From positions 682,001-746,000 of the forward strand of contig CALCII010000011.1 in assembly GCA_937907395.1 (NCBI GenBank): DNA of 64,000 nt. Reading direction: 5' to 3'. The position numbers and the translations under genes are program-made. This document shows, in pieces, positions 26,616-34,129 of the stretch. Origin of the DNA: an uncultured Chitinophagaceae bacterium (GTDB taxonomy: Bacteria > Bacteroidota > Bacteroidia > Chitinophagales > Chitinophagaceae). Below the pieces are notes generated by a model, which searched no databases, was not told where the DNA came from, and saw only the letters and a list, made by a program, of their open reading frames with translations. Each line of letters opens with the position of its first letter. Within the stretch, counting starts at the first letter, position 1.

Positions 26616-27836
26616 TTGAACCTGTTATTCGCCTGGCGCTATTTTAAATCCAAAAAATCAACAAATGCCATCAATATCATTGCATGGGTTACTGTTGTGG
26701 CTATGGCAATAGGTACTGCAGCATTGGTTATTGTACTTAGTATTTTCAATGGATTTGAAGGGTTGGTAAAGGATTTGTACTCTTCTTTTTATCCCGATGT
26801 AAGGGTGGTTTCTGCAACAGAAAAAACCATATTGCTGCCTGCACACTTGTTGCAACAGATCCGTGCTGTGCAAGGAGTGGAAGCGGTGAGCCTGGTGGTG
26901 GAAGAAAATGCCCATTTTCAAAATGGTGAATACAGGGCCAATGCTGTACTCAAAGGGGTGGATGCCAATTATTCAAAAGTGAGCGGGGTGGCCAATCATA
27001 TCACTAATGGTAAGTATAATGTGGGTTCGGCCGAAACACCGGCGATTGTGCTGGGCAGTGGTGTTGAAAATGCACTCAATTTGCTGAGCGACCGTGCTAT
27101 TTCTCCTGTTACCATTTACTTACCCAAAAAGGGGGTGGCATTAACAGCCAATCCGCTGGAATCAATCAGTACAGTGAATGCAAGGCCGCAAGGGGCATTT
27201 GCTATTCAGCAGGATTTTGACAATAAGTATGTGATTACTGAGTTGGATGTGGTAAGGGAAATGGTGGGACTGAAATCAGATGAATATACAGCAGCAGAAA
27301 TAAAGCTGGCAAAAGGTGCCAATGAATCCACTGTAGTTGCTTCTCTGCAACAGATTGTAGGGCCTTCTTTCCTGGTGGAAAACAGGTATCAGCAAAACCG
27401 TTCTTTGTTTTCTGTGATGCAGCTGGAAAAATGGGCGATCTACGGCATCCTCTGTTTAATATTAATTATTGCTGCATTCAATATGGTTGGATCGCTTACC
27501 ATGCTGGTACTGGAAAAGCAACAGGATGTGCAGATATTGAAAGCAATGGGAGCAAAGACCTCCTTTATTCAGAAAATATTTTTATCGGAAGGGGTTCTGC
27601 TTGCATTTACGGGAAGCATTATTGGCATTGCCATAGCCCTTCTTTTCTGCTATTTGCAGGTAACCTTCAAATTAATTCCGCTGGAAGGTTCTTTTGTTAT
27701 TGATTACTATCCGGTCCGGGTGTTGATCACCGATTTATTGCTGATTGTTGCAACAGTATTTACCATTGCTGTACTGGCAGCATGGATCCCGTCTGCAAAA
27801 GCAGCCCGTCAGCAATTGTCATTAAAAGCCCGCTGA
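26616..27836 (+). CDS. ABC transporter permease, LolC/LolE-like
   Basis: 406-residue membrane protein with the MacB/LolE layout: one N-terminal helix (NAINIIAWVTVVAMAIGTAA), a large periplasmic domain (about 45-270), then three helices at the C-terminus (YGILCLILIIAAFNMVGSLT; LLAFTGSIIGIAIALLFCYL; LLLIVATVFTIAVLAAWIP). Such proteins pull lipoproteins from the inner membrane with an ATPase (LolD) not encoded next to it. Translation probably begins at a TTG at 26616, since MNLLFAWRYFKSKKSTNAIN is the typical family start and no ATG is better placed. It ends exactly where the convergent transketolase gene ends. Confidence 0.85.
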   Translation: MNLLFAWRYFKSKKSTNAINIIAWVTVVAMAIGTAALVIVLSIFNGFEGLVKDLYSSFYPDVRVVSATEKTILLPAHLLQQIRAVQGVEAVSLVVEENAHFQNGEYRANAVLKGVDANYSKVSGVANHITNGKYNVGSAETPAIVLGSGVENALNLLSDRAISPVTIYLPKKGVALTANPLESISTVNARPQGAFAIQQDFDNKYVITELDVVREMVGLKSDEYTAAEIKLAKGANESTVVASLQQIVGPSFLVENRYQQNRSLFSVMQLEKWAIYGILCLILIIAAFNMVGSLTMLVLEKQQDVQILKAMGAKTSFIQKIFLSEGVLLAFTGSIIGIAIALLFCYLQVTFKLIPLEGSFVIDYYPVRVLITDLLLIVATVFTIAVLAAWIPSAKAARQQLSLKAR

Positions 27837-28676
27837 TTAATAATCGCCCAGAGAGGTTTCTGTTTGCTGGGCCAGTGCTTTGGCCAGTTGCTCGTCGTTG
27901 GGTGCAATACCGTGCCACTCATGGCTTCCTTCCATGAAATCGATGCCTTTGCCCATCTGGGTTTTCATCAGATTCATAATAGGCTTGCCATTTCCGGTGA
28001 GAGATTTTGCCTTTTCAAGTCCGGCAACCAGTTGGTCCATATCATTACCATCTTCAATCACCAGTGTTTCCCAGCCAAATGCTTCAAATTTAGCTTTCAG
28101 GTCGCCCAGGTTCATTACTTTGGCAGTAGGTCCGTCAATTTGTTGTCCGTTCCAATCAATCGTGGAAATGAGGTTATCTATTTTATGATGGGCAGCAAAC
28201 ATGGCAGCTTCCCAGATTTGTCCTTCCTGCAATTCACCATCGCCATGTAGTGAGAAAACCAGCGTTTTTTCACCGTTCAGTTTTTTTGTTAAGGCCGCTC
28301 CTGCAGCAACACTAAGGCCTTGTCCCAGCGAACCGGCAGCCATCCGTATGCCCGGAAGGTGTTCATGGGTGGCAGGGTGCCCCTGCAAGCGGGAGTTGAG
28401 GCGGCGGAAGGTTTTGAGTTCTTCTACCGGAAAATAACCGCTGCGGGCCAGGGTAGAGTAAAAAACCGGGCTGATATGCCCGTTGGAGAGAATAAATACA
28501 TCCTCATTTGTGGCGTCCATATTAAACTGCGGATTGTGCTTCATTACCTTGAAATACAATCCGGTAAAATACTCAACACAGCCCAGCGAACCACCGGGGT
28601 GGCCACTCTGGCAACCATGTACCATTCTTACAATATCTCTTCTGATCTGGCGGGCGATTTCTTTTAATTCCGGCAT
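27837..28676 (-). CDS. Transketolase, N-terminal subunit
   Basis: 279 residues covering only the N-terminal, thiamine-diphosphate pyrophosphate-binding half of transketolase: GCQSGHPGGSLGCVEY, LSNGHISPVFYS, GSLGQGLSVAAGAAL and the TPP motif HGDGELQEGQIWEAAMFAA. Split transketolases made of two chains are known in many bacteria and archaea. The C-terminal partner, usually the next gene, is not adjacent here: the gene ends directly at the stop of the convergent permease gene. It should act in the pentose phosphate pathway with the partner encoded elsewhere. Confidence 0.9.
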   Translation of the reverse strand: MPELKEIARQIRRDIVRMVHGCQSGHPGGSLGCVEYFTGLYFKVMKHNPQFNMDATNEDVFILSNGHISPVFYSTLARSGYFPVEELKTFRRLNSRLQGHPATHEHLPGIRMAAGSLGQGLSVAAGAALTKKLNGEKTLVFSLHGDGELQEGQIWEAAMFAAHHKIDNLISTIDWNGQQIDGPTAKVMNLGDLKAKFEAFGWETLVIEDGNDMDQLVAGLEKAKSLTGNGKPIMNLMKTQMGKGIDFMEGSHEWHGIAPNDEQLAKALAQQTETSLGDY

Positions 28677-28692
28677 AAAAAAATAATTCCGG

Positions 28693-28700
28693 CAAAACTA
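28693..28700 (-). promoter_or_regulatory. Candidate -7 promoter element for the transketolase gene
   Basis: Minus strand reads TAGTTTTG (TAnnTTTG), 17 bases upstream of the ATG. A leader of about 10 bases would result. No clear -33 element was found. Confidence 0.3.
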
Positions 28701-28808
28701 AATGAAAAATTTTTGAGGAGCGAGCAAACTTTTGGATAGGAAATAGTCTCTATAAGGTGTTATTTAAAAATATATAGTACAAAATCAGCTATAAAACAGG
28801 CTCGTTTT

Positions 28809-28836
28809 TTGTTTTAGACTTATATGATTAGCTTTG
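28809..28836 (+). promoter_or_regulatory. Candidate promoter for the WecA/MraY-like gene
   Basis: TTG (28809-28811), 17-base spacer, then TAGCTTTG (28829-28836), an exact -7 consensus. It overlaps the upstream in-frame ATG at 28824, favouring translation from the ATG at 28866. Confidence 0.5.
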
Positions 28837-28865
28837 CAAAGCTTATTACCGAAATAATCAACTGC

Positions 28866-30011
28866 ATGGATCACCTTTTAATAGGAGCCGTTATTGCATT
28901 TTTAATTACTTTTTCCGCCATCCCGATTATCATCAGGGTGGCAGAAATGAAGCACCTCTTCGATGTACCAGATGATCGTAAAGTGCATATTGATCCTGTT
29001 CCATCACTGGGTGGGATTGGTATATTTGCCGGTTTTATTATGGCTGTTTTGTTAGCCATTCCGGCTGGATGGGTTGAATTCCAATTTGTTGCAGCTGCAT
29101 TCCTGGTTGTGTTTTTCCTTGGAATCAAAGACGACATCGTTGTACTAACACCTCTGAAAAAGTTTTTGGGTCAACTTGCTGCTGCGGCTATTCTTGTTTT
29201 TAAAGGGGGGATTCTTATTGATGGTATGCATGGGTTTATGGGCTTTCACCAGATGCCCTATTTCATGAGTGTGGGTTTTACCTTTCTTACCATCATTGTC
29301 ATTACCAATTCGTTTAACCTGATAGATGGTGTTGATGGTTTGGCAGGTTCTTTAGGAACTGTTTCAACCACTGCTTTCGGAATCTATTTCATCATTGCTC
29401 AGCAACCCATCTTTGCAGTGCTTGCTTTTAGCATGACAGGTGCACTAATGGCATTCCTGATTTTTAATATTTCACCTGCCCGCATTTTTATGGGTGATAC
29501 AGGGTCTTTATTACTGGGTATTGTTAACTCAATACTGGTTGTGAAATTTATACAGATTGCCACAGCTCCCCAGGCCGTAGTACCTCTGCCTGCAGCACCG
29601 GCGATTGGTTTTGCTGTTTTGTTTGTGCCCCTGTTTGATACACTTCGTATCTTTTCTTATCGTATTCTTACAAGAAGATCTCCGTTTAGTCCCGATAGAA
29701 ACCATGTACATCACCTGCTATTAGAAAAAGGGTGCAGTCATAACCTGGTGACGCTTTTAGCTGTTGTATTTAATATTTTCATCATTGCAGCTACTGTGAT
29801 GGGACGAAGCCTCGATGTGACCATTTTGTTTTTAGGGCTGGTAAGCATTGGCTTCTCCACGATCAGCTTACTCATTTACACCAACAGGGCAAAACGTAAG
29901 AAATTATTTTCTGCGTTGAAAGGTGAAAAAGACCTGATTGAGCTCGAAACGAAAGTAATCACGCTCAAGACCAAAGCCAGCAGTATTGCTCCTGAAGAAA
30001 TGGCGAAATAA
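28866..30011 (+). CDS. Undecaprenyl-phosphate sugar-phosphotransferase, WecA/MraY family
   Basis: Integral membrane enzyme of about 381 residues that moves a sugar-1-phosphate from a UDP-sugar to undecaprenyl phosphate, starting O-antigen or other surface glycans. About ten helices are visible, with family motifs DVPDDRKVHIDPVPSLGG, FFLGIKDDIVVLTP (catalytic DD), NSFNLIDGVDGLAGS, FMGDTGSLLLG and the C-terminal RRSPFSPDRNHVHHLLL. WecA is more likely than MraY because no murein genes surround it. The start at 28866 is supported by the promoter-like element overlapping the alternative ATG at 28824. Confidence 0.88.
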   Translation: MDHLLIGAVIAFLITFSAIPIIIRVAEMKHLFDVPDDRKVHIDPVPSLGGIGIFAGFIMAVLLAIPAGWVEFQFVAAAFLVVFFLGIKDDIVVLTPLKKFLGQLAAAAILVFKGGILIDGMHGFMGFHQMPYFMSVGFTFLTIIVITNSFNLIDGVDGLAGSLGTVSTTAFGIYFIIAQQPIFAVLAFSMTGALMAFLIFNISPARIFMGDTGSLLLGIVNSILVVKFIQIATAPQAVVPLPAAPAIGFAVLFVPLFDTLRIFSYRILTRRSPFSPDRNHVHHLLLEKGCSHNLVTLLAVVFNIFIIAATVMGRSLDVTILFLGLVSIGFSTISLLIYTNRAKRKKLFSALKGEKDLIELETKVITLKTKASSIAPEEMAK

Positions 30012-30055
30012 TCAAATTGTTTCAATTCCTTTAACGGCTGCAATTTTAATTTTAT

Positions 30056-30063
30056 TAGGTTTG
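30056..30063 (+). promoter_or_regulatory. Candidate -7 promoter element for frr
   Basis: TAGGTTTG matches TAnnTTTG, 19 bases before the frr start codon; -33 region not convincing. Confidence 0.35.
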
Positions 30064-30082
30064 CATTCCTAAATCAATTTAT

Positions 30083-30655
30083 ATGTCGGATACATTATCT
30101 CAGTTGTCGAAAATTATGGATGAAGCGGAATCGCACATGAAAAAAGCGATTCAACACCTGGAAGCAGAATTGATTAAAATACGTGCCGGACGTGCCAACC
30201 CCAATATGATTGATGGAATTGTTGCTGATTATTACGGAGCGCCAACACCCATCAATCAAATAGCGAATGTGACTGTAAGTGATGCCAGAACACTCACTAT
30301 TCAACCATGGGAAAAAAATATGCTTCAGCCTATTGAAAGGGCAATCATTAACTCCAACATTGGTTTAACACCACAGAACGATGGCAGCCTCATCCGTTTG
30401 TTCCTTCCTCCTCTTACAGAAGAAAGAAGAAAAGAATTGGTGAAGCGTGTGAACGGTGAAGGTGAGCATTCAAAAGTGGCCATCCGTAATCTTCGCAGAG
30501 ATGCCATTGAACATATTAAGAAACTTCAGAAAGATGGATTGAGTGAAGATGCCGCTAAGGATGCCGAAAAAGAAGTGCAAACCATGACGGATAAATTTAT
30601 TTCGTTAGTTGATAAGCACCTTGAAGCAAAAGACAAAGAAATTATGTCTGTATAA
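30083..30655 (+). CDS. frr: Ribosome recycling factor
   Basis: 190-residue factor that splits post-termination ribosomes with EF-G. Family landmarks: IKIRAGRANPNMIDGIVADY, YYGAPTPINQIANVTVSDAR, PWEKNMLQPIERAI, LPPLTEERRKELVKRV and the C-terminal helix. It is usually next to pyrH; here it is a single-gene unit between the WecA-like gene and a convergent transporter gene, with its own promoter candidate and terminator. Confidence 0.95.
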   Translation: MSDTLSQLSKIMDEAESHMKKAIQHLEAELIKIRAGRANPNMIDGIVADYYGAPTPINQIANVTVSDARTLTIQPWEKNMLQPIERAIINSNIGLTPQNDGSLIRLFLPPLTEERRKELVKRVNGEGEHSKVAIRNLRRDAIEHIKKLQKDGLSEDAAKDAEKEVQTMTDKFISLVDKHLEAKDKEIMSV

Positions 30656-30675
30656 TCAAACAGGAAGTAGTTTGA

Positions 30676-30702
30676 AAAGGATGTTCCAACAGAACATCCT
30701 TT
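30676..30702. terminator. Bidirectional terminator
   Basis: Eleven-bp stem (AAAGGATGTTC / GAACATCCTTT) with loop CAACA and flanking A- and T-runs, between the convergent frr and EamA-type genes. Confidence 0.85.
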
Positions 30703-30704
30703 TT

Positions 30705-31571
30705 TTATTTGTTGGTGATATAAACACCGGAAAGAATAATGAGCAAGCCAAATAGTTCAACAATAGAAATACTTTCGCCTGCAATAAGTCCCCACAATAC
30801 TGCCACAAACGGAATACCATATGTGACCATCGAAGAAAACAGTACGCCGGAACGTTTCATCAGCATGTAAAAAAGAATGGAGGCAACAGCTGTTCCAAAA
30901 ATACCCAGCACAGAACTGGCAAGCCCGGAAAGTAAAAACTGTTTTTCTGATAAAGGATGAGAAAAGAAACCGGTCCAACCAAGCAAACCCAGCGAAGGAA
31001 GTATGAGTGAAACAAAAGCAATAGAAGCAATCTGGAGTGATCCCACATCTTTGAGATAATGATGAATCATATTGGCATTAATCCCATAAAAAAAAGTGGC
31101 CAGTAATACCAGTCCCGGGAAAATAAGATCTGTGCTTTCTATTTTTACTCCTTTCGCAAACACGAGAATCAGCATGCCGGAAAATCCAATTCCAACACCA
31201 GCTATCTTTTTCCATTGAACTTTGGAGCGAAAAAAAACAATTCCAACTAAAATAACAAACAAAGGAGTGAGTGCATTAAGCATGCCTGCAACGGCACTGT
31301 CTATTCTGGTTTCGGCCAGGCAAAACAAAATGGCTGGTATAAAGCTGCCGAGGAAACCACTAAGTATTGTTATAAACAGCAGGCGTCCTTTAACCATGCG
31401 GAAACCTTTCAATGCAAACGGAAGCAAAACCACCCCGGCGCTTAACATACGAATGGCGGCCACTTCATAAGCCGATAGCGCCTTCAAACCTTCCTTCATC
31501 AGGATGAAAGAACTTCCCCAGATAAAAGCCAATACAATAAACAAGCCCCAGTTGGTTAGTTTTTGATTCAT
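30705..31571 (-). CDS. EamA/DMT-family transporter
   Basis: Inner-membrane protein of 288 residues with about ten helices in two EamA repeats, beginning MNQKLTNWGLFIVLAFIWGS and containing the family motif SSFILMKEGL. Members export amino acids or other metabolites; the substrate cannot be told. The ATG at 31571 was preferred over an upstream TTG because it starts right before the first helix. Its stop lies three bases from the shared terminator. Confidence 0.85.
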   Translation of the reverse strand: MNQKLTNWGLFIVLAFIWGSSFILMKEGLKALSAYEVAAIRMLSAGVVLLPFALKGFRMVKGRLLFITILSGFLGSFIPAILFCLAETRIDSAVAGMLNALTPLFVILVGIVFFRSKVQWKKIAGVGIGFSGMLILVFAKGVKIESTDLIFPGLVLLATFFYGINANMIHHYLKDVGSLQIASIAFVSLILPSLGLLGWTGFFSHPLSEKQFLLSGLASSVLGIFGTAVASILFYMLMKRSGVLFSSMVTYGIPFVAVLWGLIAGESISIVELFGLLIILSGVYITNK

Positions 31572-31736
31572 AACAGAAGTGGGCAAAGGTCAGGTATTTT
31601 GTGCGGAATGCAATCGACTGATGAATGACCGAAAGTTCATTTTGTTAGTGTGACTGTTTTTTACAAGATTTGCAGGAATTAAGCCTTCCTTATCATCAGA
31701 ACTGTCATCATCTATTAAACCTTAAAATTTATTCTT

Positions 31737-32150
31737 ATGGGTATGTTGAAAGAATTTAAAGACTTCGCCATGAAGGGCAACCTGGTAGATATTGCTGTTG
31801 CTTTTGTTATGGGAGGTGCATTTGGTAAAGTAGTTACGTCATTTACAGAAGGAATGGTTTCGCCTCTGATTGGTTTGATTGGCGGATCCGATCTTAGCAA
31901 AAATATGATCAAGCTCAAAGAAGCTGTTACCGATGCTACCGGCAAAGTAACTGCGGAAGCAGTTTATTTGAAATGGGGTGATTTTGCAACGGCTGTCATT
32001 AATTTCATTATAGTTGCGTTTGTAATGTTCCTGATTATTAAAGGAATCAATTCTCTGAAGAAAAAGCAGGAAGAAGCTCCTGCAGCCCCTGCAGCACCAG
32101 CAGAAGATATTGTTCTGTTGCGTGAAATACGTGACGCTCTCAAAAAATAA
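31737..32150 (+). CDS. mscL: Large-conductance mechanosensitive channel MscL
   Basis: 137-residue pentameric channel that opens on hypo-osmotic shock. The N-terminal helix and TM1 (FKDFAMKGNLVDIAVAFVMG) and TM2 (AVINFIIVAFVMFLIIKGI) are intact. The C-terminal helix region is preceded by a short Ala/Pro linker (APAAPAAPAE) and ends DIVLLREIRDALKK. The length is normal for the family. A terminator follows. Confidence 0.95.
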   Translation: MGMLKEFKDFAMKGNLVDIAVAFVMGGAFGKVVTSFTEGMVSPLIGLIGGSDLSKNMIKLKEAVTDATGKVTAEAVYLKWGDFATAVINFIIVAFVMFLIIKGINSLKKKQEEAPAAPAAPAEDIVLLREIRDALKK

Positions 32151-32170
32151 TCTGCAATATTTATTGATTT

Positions 32171-32204
32171 AGCGGCAGTGATGCATTCATTGCCGCTATT
32201 TTTT
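32171..32204 (+). terminator. Terminator of mscL
   Basis: AGCGGCA (32171-32177) pairs with TGCCGCT (32191-32197), followed by A and six Ts. Confidence 0.7.
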
Positions 32205-32237
32205 ACGTCTTATCCGAAATCATAAACGAAATCTGAA

Positions 32238-33161
32238 ATGAAATTCTTAGTAAGCATTCTTCCATTATTTGTTGTTGCAACTGTAACCGCTCAGGACAAA
32301 CAGGTGCAGACTCTGAAAAACGAATCAAGTAAAGTCATCAAAAAAGAAGAGAAACAAAAAGAAGGCTGGACAAAAGGTGGTGTGTTCAATCTCAATCTTT
32401 CTCAAGGGGCCAGCCGCAATTGGGCAGCCGGTGCAGAAAAATCATCTTTCTCTGTAAATGCTATCATCAATTCATACGCTTATTATAAAAAAGGGCGGAA
32501 TTCATGGGACAATACACTCAACGCACAATATGGTATTGTAAGTGCCACCAGCATCGGCACCCGTAAAAACGACGATCGCCTGGATTTGTTGTCGAGATAT
32601 GGATACCAGTTGAAGAATCCCCGCTGGTATATCTCAGCCCTCGCTAATATGCGTACCCAGTTTACTGATGGGTTTGATTACAGTACCACTCCTTCCAAAA
32701 CAAAGAATTCGTCTTTTTTTGCGCCAGCTTATATCTTATTGTCTCCGGGTATTATGTATAAACCAAATGCCACTTTTGATTTCTTTATTTCACCGGTTAC
32801 CTCCCGCTGGGTAGTGGTGAATAAAGCAAATGCTGCGTTGCGGCCTCTGTACCTGGTGCCGGTTGACAAATCCTCCGTCAACGAAATTGGTGCGTTCGCA
32901 ACGGCCAATCTCAAAAAGGATATTGCCAAAAATATGAACCTGGTGAGCCGTTTGGATCTGTTCAGCAATTACCGGAACAATCCACAGAATATTGATGTGT
33001 TCTGGACCAATGTGATTGGAATGAAGGTGAACAAATACATTGGTGTTACGTACAGCCTGGATCTGATCTATGATCACGATGTGAAAAATGTAAAAACAGG
33101 TGGTTTGATGGGCACCCAGCTGAAATCTTTATTGGGAGTAGGTTTTACTGCTACTTTTTAG
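32238..33161 (+). CDS. DUF3078-like outer-membrane protein
   Basis: 307 residues with a cleavable signal peptide (VVATVTAQ) and a strand-rich body ending in an aromatic residue (GVGFTATF), as expected for an outer-membrane barrel. EEKQKEGWTKGGVFNLNLSQ, GASRNWAAGAEKSSFSVNAI and NSWDNTLNAQYG are typical of the Bacteroidota DUF3078 family. Role unknown. It lies between mscL and scpA, with a promoter-like element of scpA starting 47 bases after its stop. Confidence 0.8.
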   Translation: MKFLVSILPLFVVATVTAQDKQVQTLKNESSKVIKKEEKQKEGWTKGGVFNLNLSQGASRNWAAGAEKSSFSVNAIINSYAYYKKGRNSWDNTLNAQYGIVSATSIGTRKNDDRLDLLSRYGYQLKNPRWYISALANMRTQFTDGFDYSTTPSKTKNSSFFAPAYILLSPGIMYKPNATFDFFISPVTSRWVVVNKANAALRPLYLVPVDKSSVNEIGAFATANLKKDIAKNMNLVSRLDLFSNYRNNPQNIDVFWTNVIGMKVNKYIGVTYSLDLIYDHDVKNVKTGGLMGTQLKSLLGVGFTATF

Positions 33162-33207
33162 TGAAAACTTGGGGGAAAACTATCCCATTTTCATTCCCCT
33201 CTTTCCC

Positions 33208-33215
33208 TACATTTG
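33208..33215 (+). promoter_or_regulatory. Candidate -7 promoter element for scpA
   Basis: TACATTTG matches TAnnTTTG, 45 bases before the scpA start. A T-run at 33188-33191 lies roughly where a -33 element would be. Confidence 0.35.
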
Positions 33216-33260
33216 TAAGTCCCGGAGGTATGTTGCCTGCGGGACTTTTCTTTCAAACAT

Positions 33261-34067
33261 ATGGCATTACAAAACATAAATTACCAGATTAAATTACCCC
33301 AGTTCGAAGGTCCCTTCGATTTATTGTTGTTCTTTATTGAGCGTGATGAACTGGATATTTATAATATTCCTATTACCCGTATCATCAACGACTTCCTCGA
33401 TTATATTCACCAGAGCGAAGAACTGAATATAGAACTCAGCAGTGAGTTTATTCTTTTCATTTCTACATTGATGCGTATCAAAGCTAAACTTCTGTTACCT
33501 CGCAAGGAAATAGATGAGCAAGGCAATGAAATAGATCCACGGCAGGAACTGATTGATAAAATCCTTGAGTACAAACGTTTCAAAGAAGCAAGTCTTCAAA
33601 TGGCCGAAATGGAAGCCCAGCGTTTACTGATGGTGAAGCGGGGAAATATTTCAAAGGAAATGTCCATAATTGGGGAAGAAAGTGGCGAAGGAACCGAAAT
33701 TCAGGCCATCACCCTTTTCAAACTGATGAAGACGTTTGAAAAAGTAATGAAGAAGCAACACGATCGCCTGAACAAGCCAGTGCATACGGTTGTGCATTAC
33801 AATTACACCATGGAAGGAAGCCGTGATTACATGCTCAATCTTGTAAAAGAGGAGAAAACCATGGCGTTTGAAAAACTGTTTGAAGTGTGTGAAAACCGCA
33901 TTCATGCTATTTTCTTATTTCTCTCCACACTTGAGCTTTCCCAGCAACGTTATATGACATTACTTGTGGGTGAAGGCAGAAACAATTTTATCATTGAGTG
34001 GAATGATAACAGGGAGCCAGATCCTGCTGAATTTGTAATGCCGCAGGTAGACCCTATCAACAATTAA
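33261..34067 (+). CDS. scpA: Segregation and condensation protein A
   Basis: 268-residue kleisin subunit of the SMC-ScpAB condensin. The N-terminal SMC-neck binding segment is clear (LPQFEGPFDLLLFFIERDEL, DIYNIPITRIINDFLDYI), followed by the helical linker and a C-terminal winged helix (MAFEKLFEVCENRIHAIFLF). scpB, often next to it, is not in the window. A bidirectional terminator separates it from the convergent dxs. Confidence 0.92.
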   Translation: MALQNINYQIKLPQFEGPFDLLLFFIERDELDIYNIPITRIINDFLDYIHQSEELNIELSSEFILFISTLMRIKAKLLLPRKEIDEQGNEIDPRQELIDKILEYKRFKEASLQMAEMEAQRLLMVKRGNISKEMSIIGEESGEGTEIQAITLFKLMKTFEKVMKKQHDRLNKPVHTVVHYNYTMEGSRDYMLNLVKEEKTMAFEKLFEVCENRIHAIFLFLSTLELSQQRYMTLLVGEGRNNFIIEWNDNREPDPAEFVMPQVDPINN

Positions 34068-34086
34068 TTAAATGTGGGCGCAATAA

Positions 34087-34111
34087 AAAACCGGATGTTA
34101 CATCCGGTTTT
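34087..34111. terminator. Bidirectional terminator scpA / dxs
   Basis: AAAACCGGATG (34087-34097) pairs with CATCCGGTTTT (34101-34111) around a three-base loop. Confidence 0.85.
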
Positions 34112-34129
34112 TCTTTTATTCAAAGTCTG

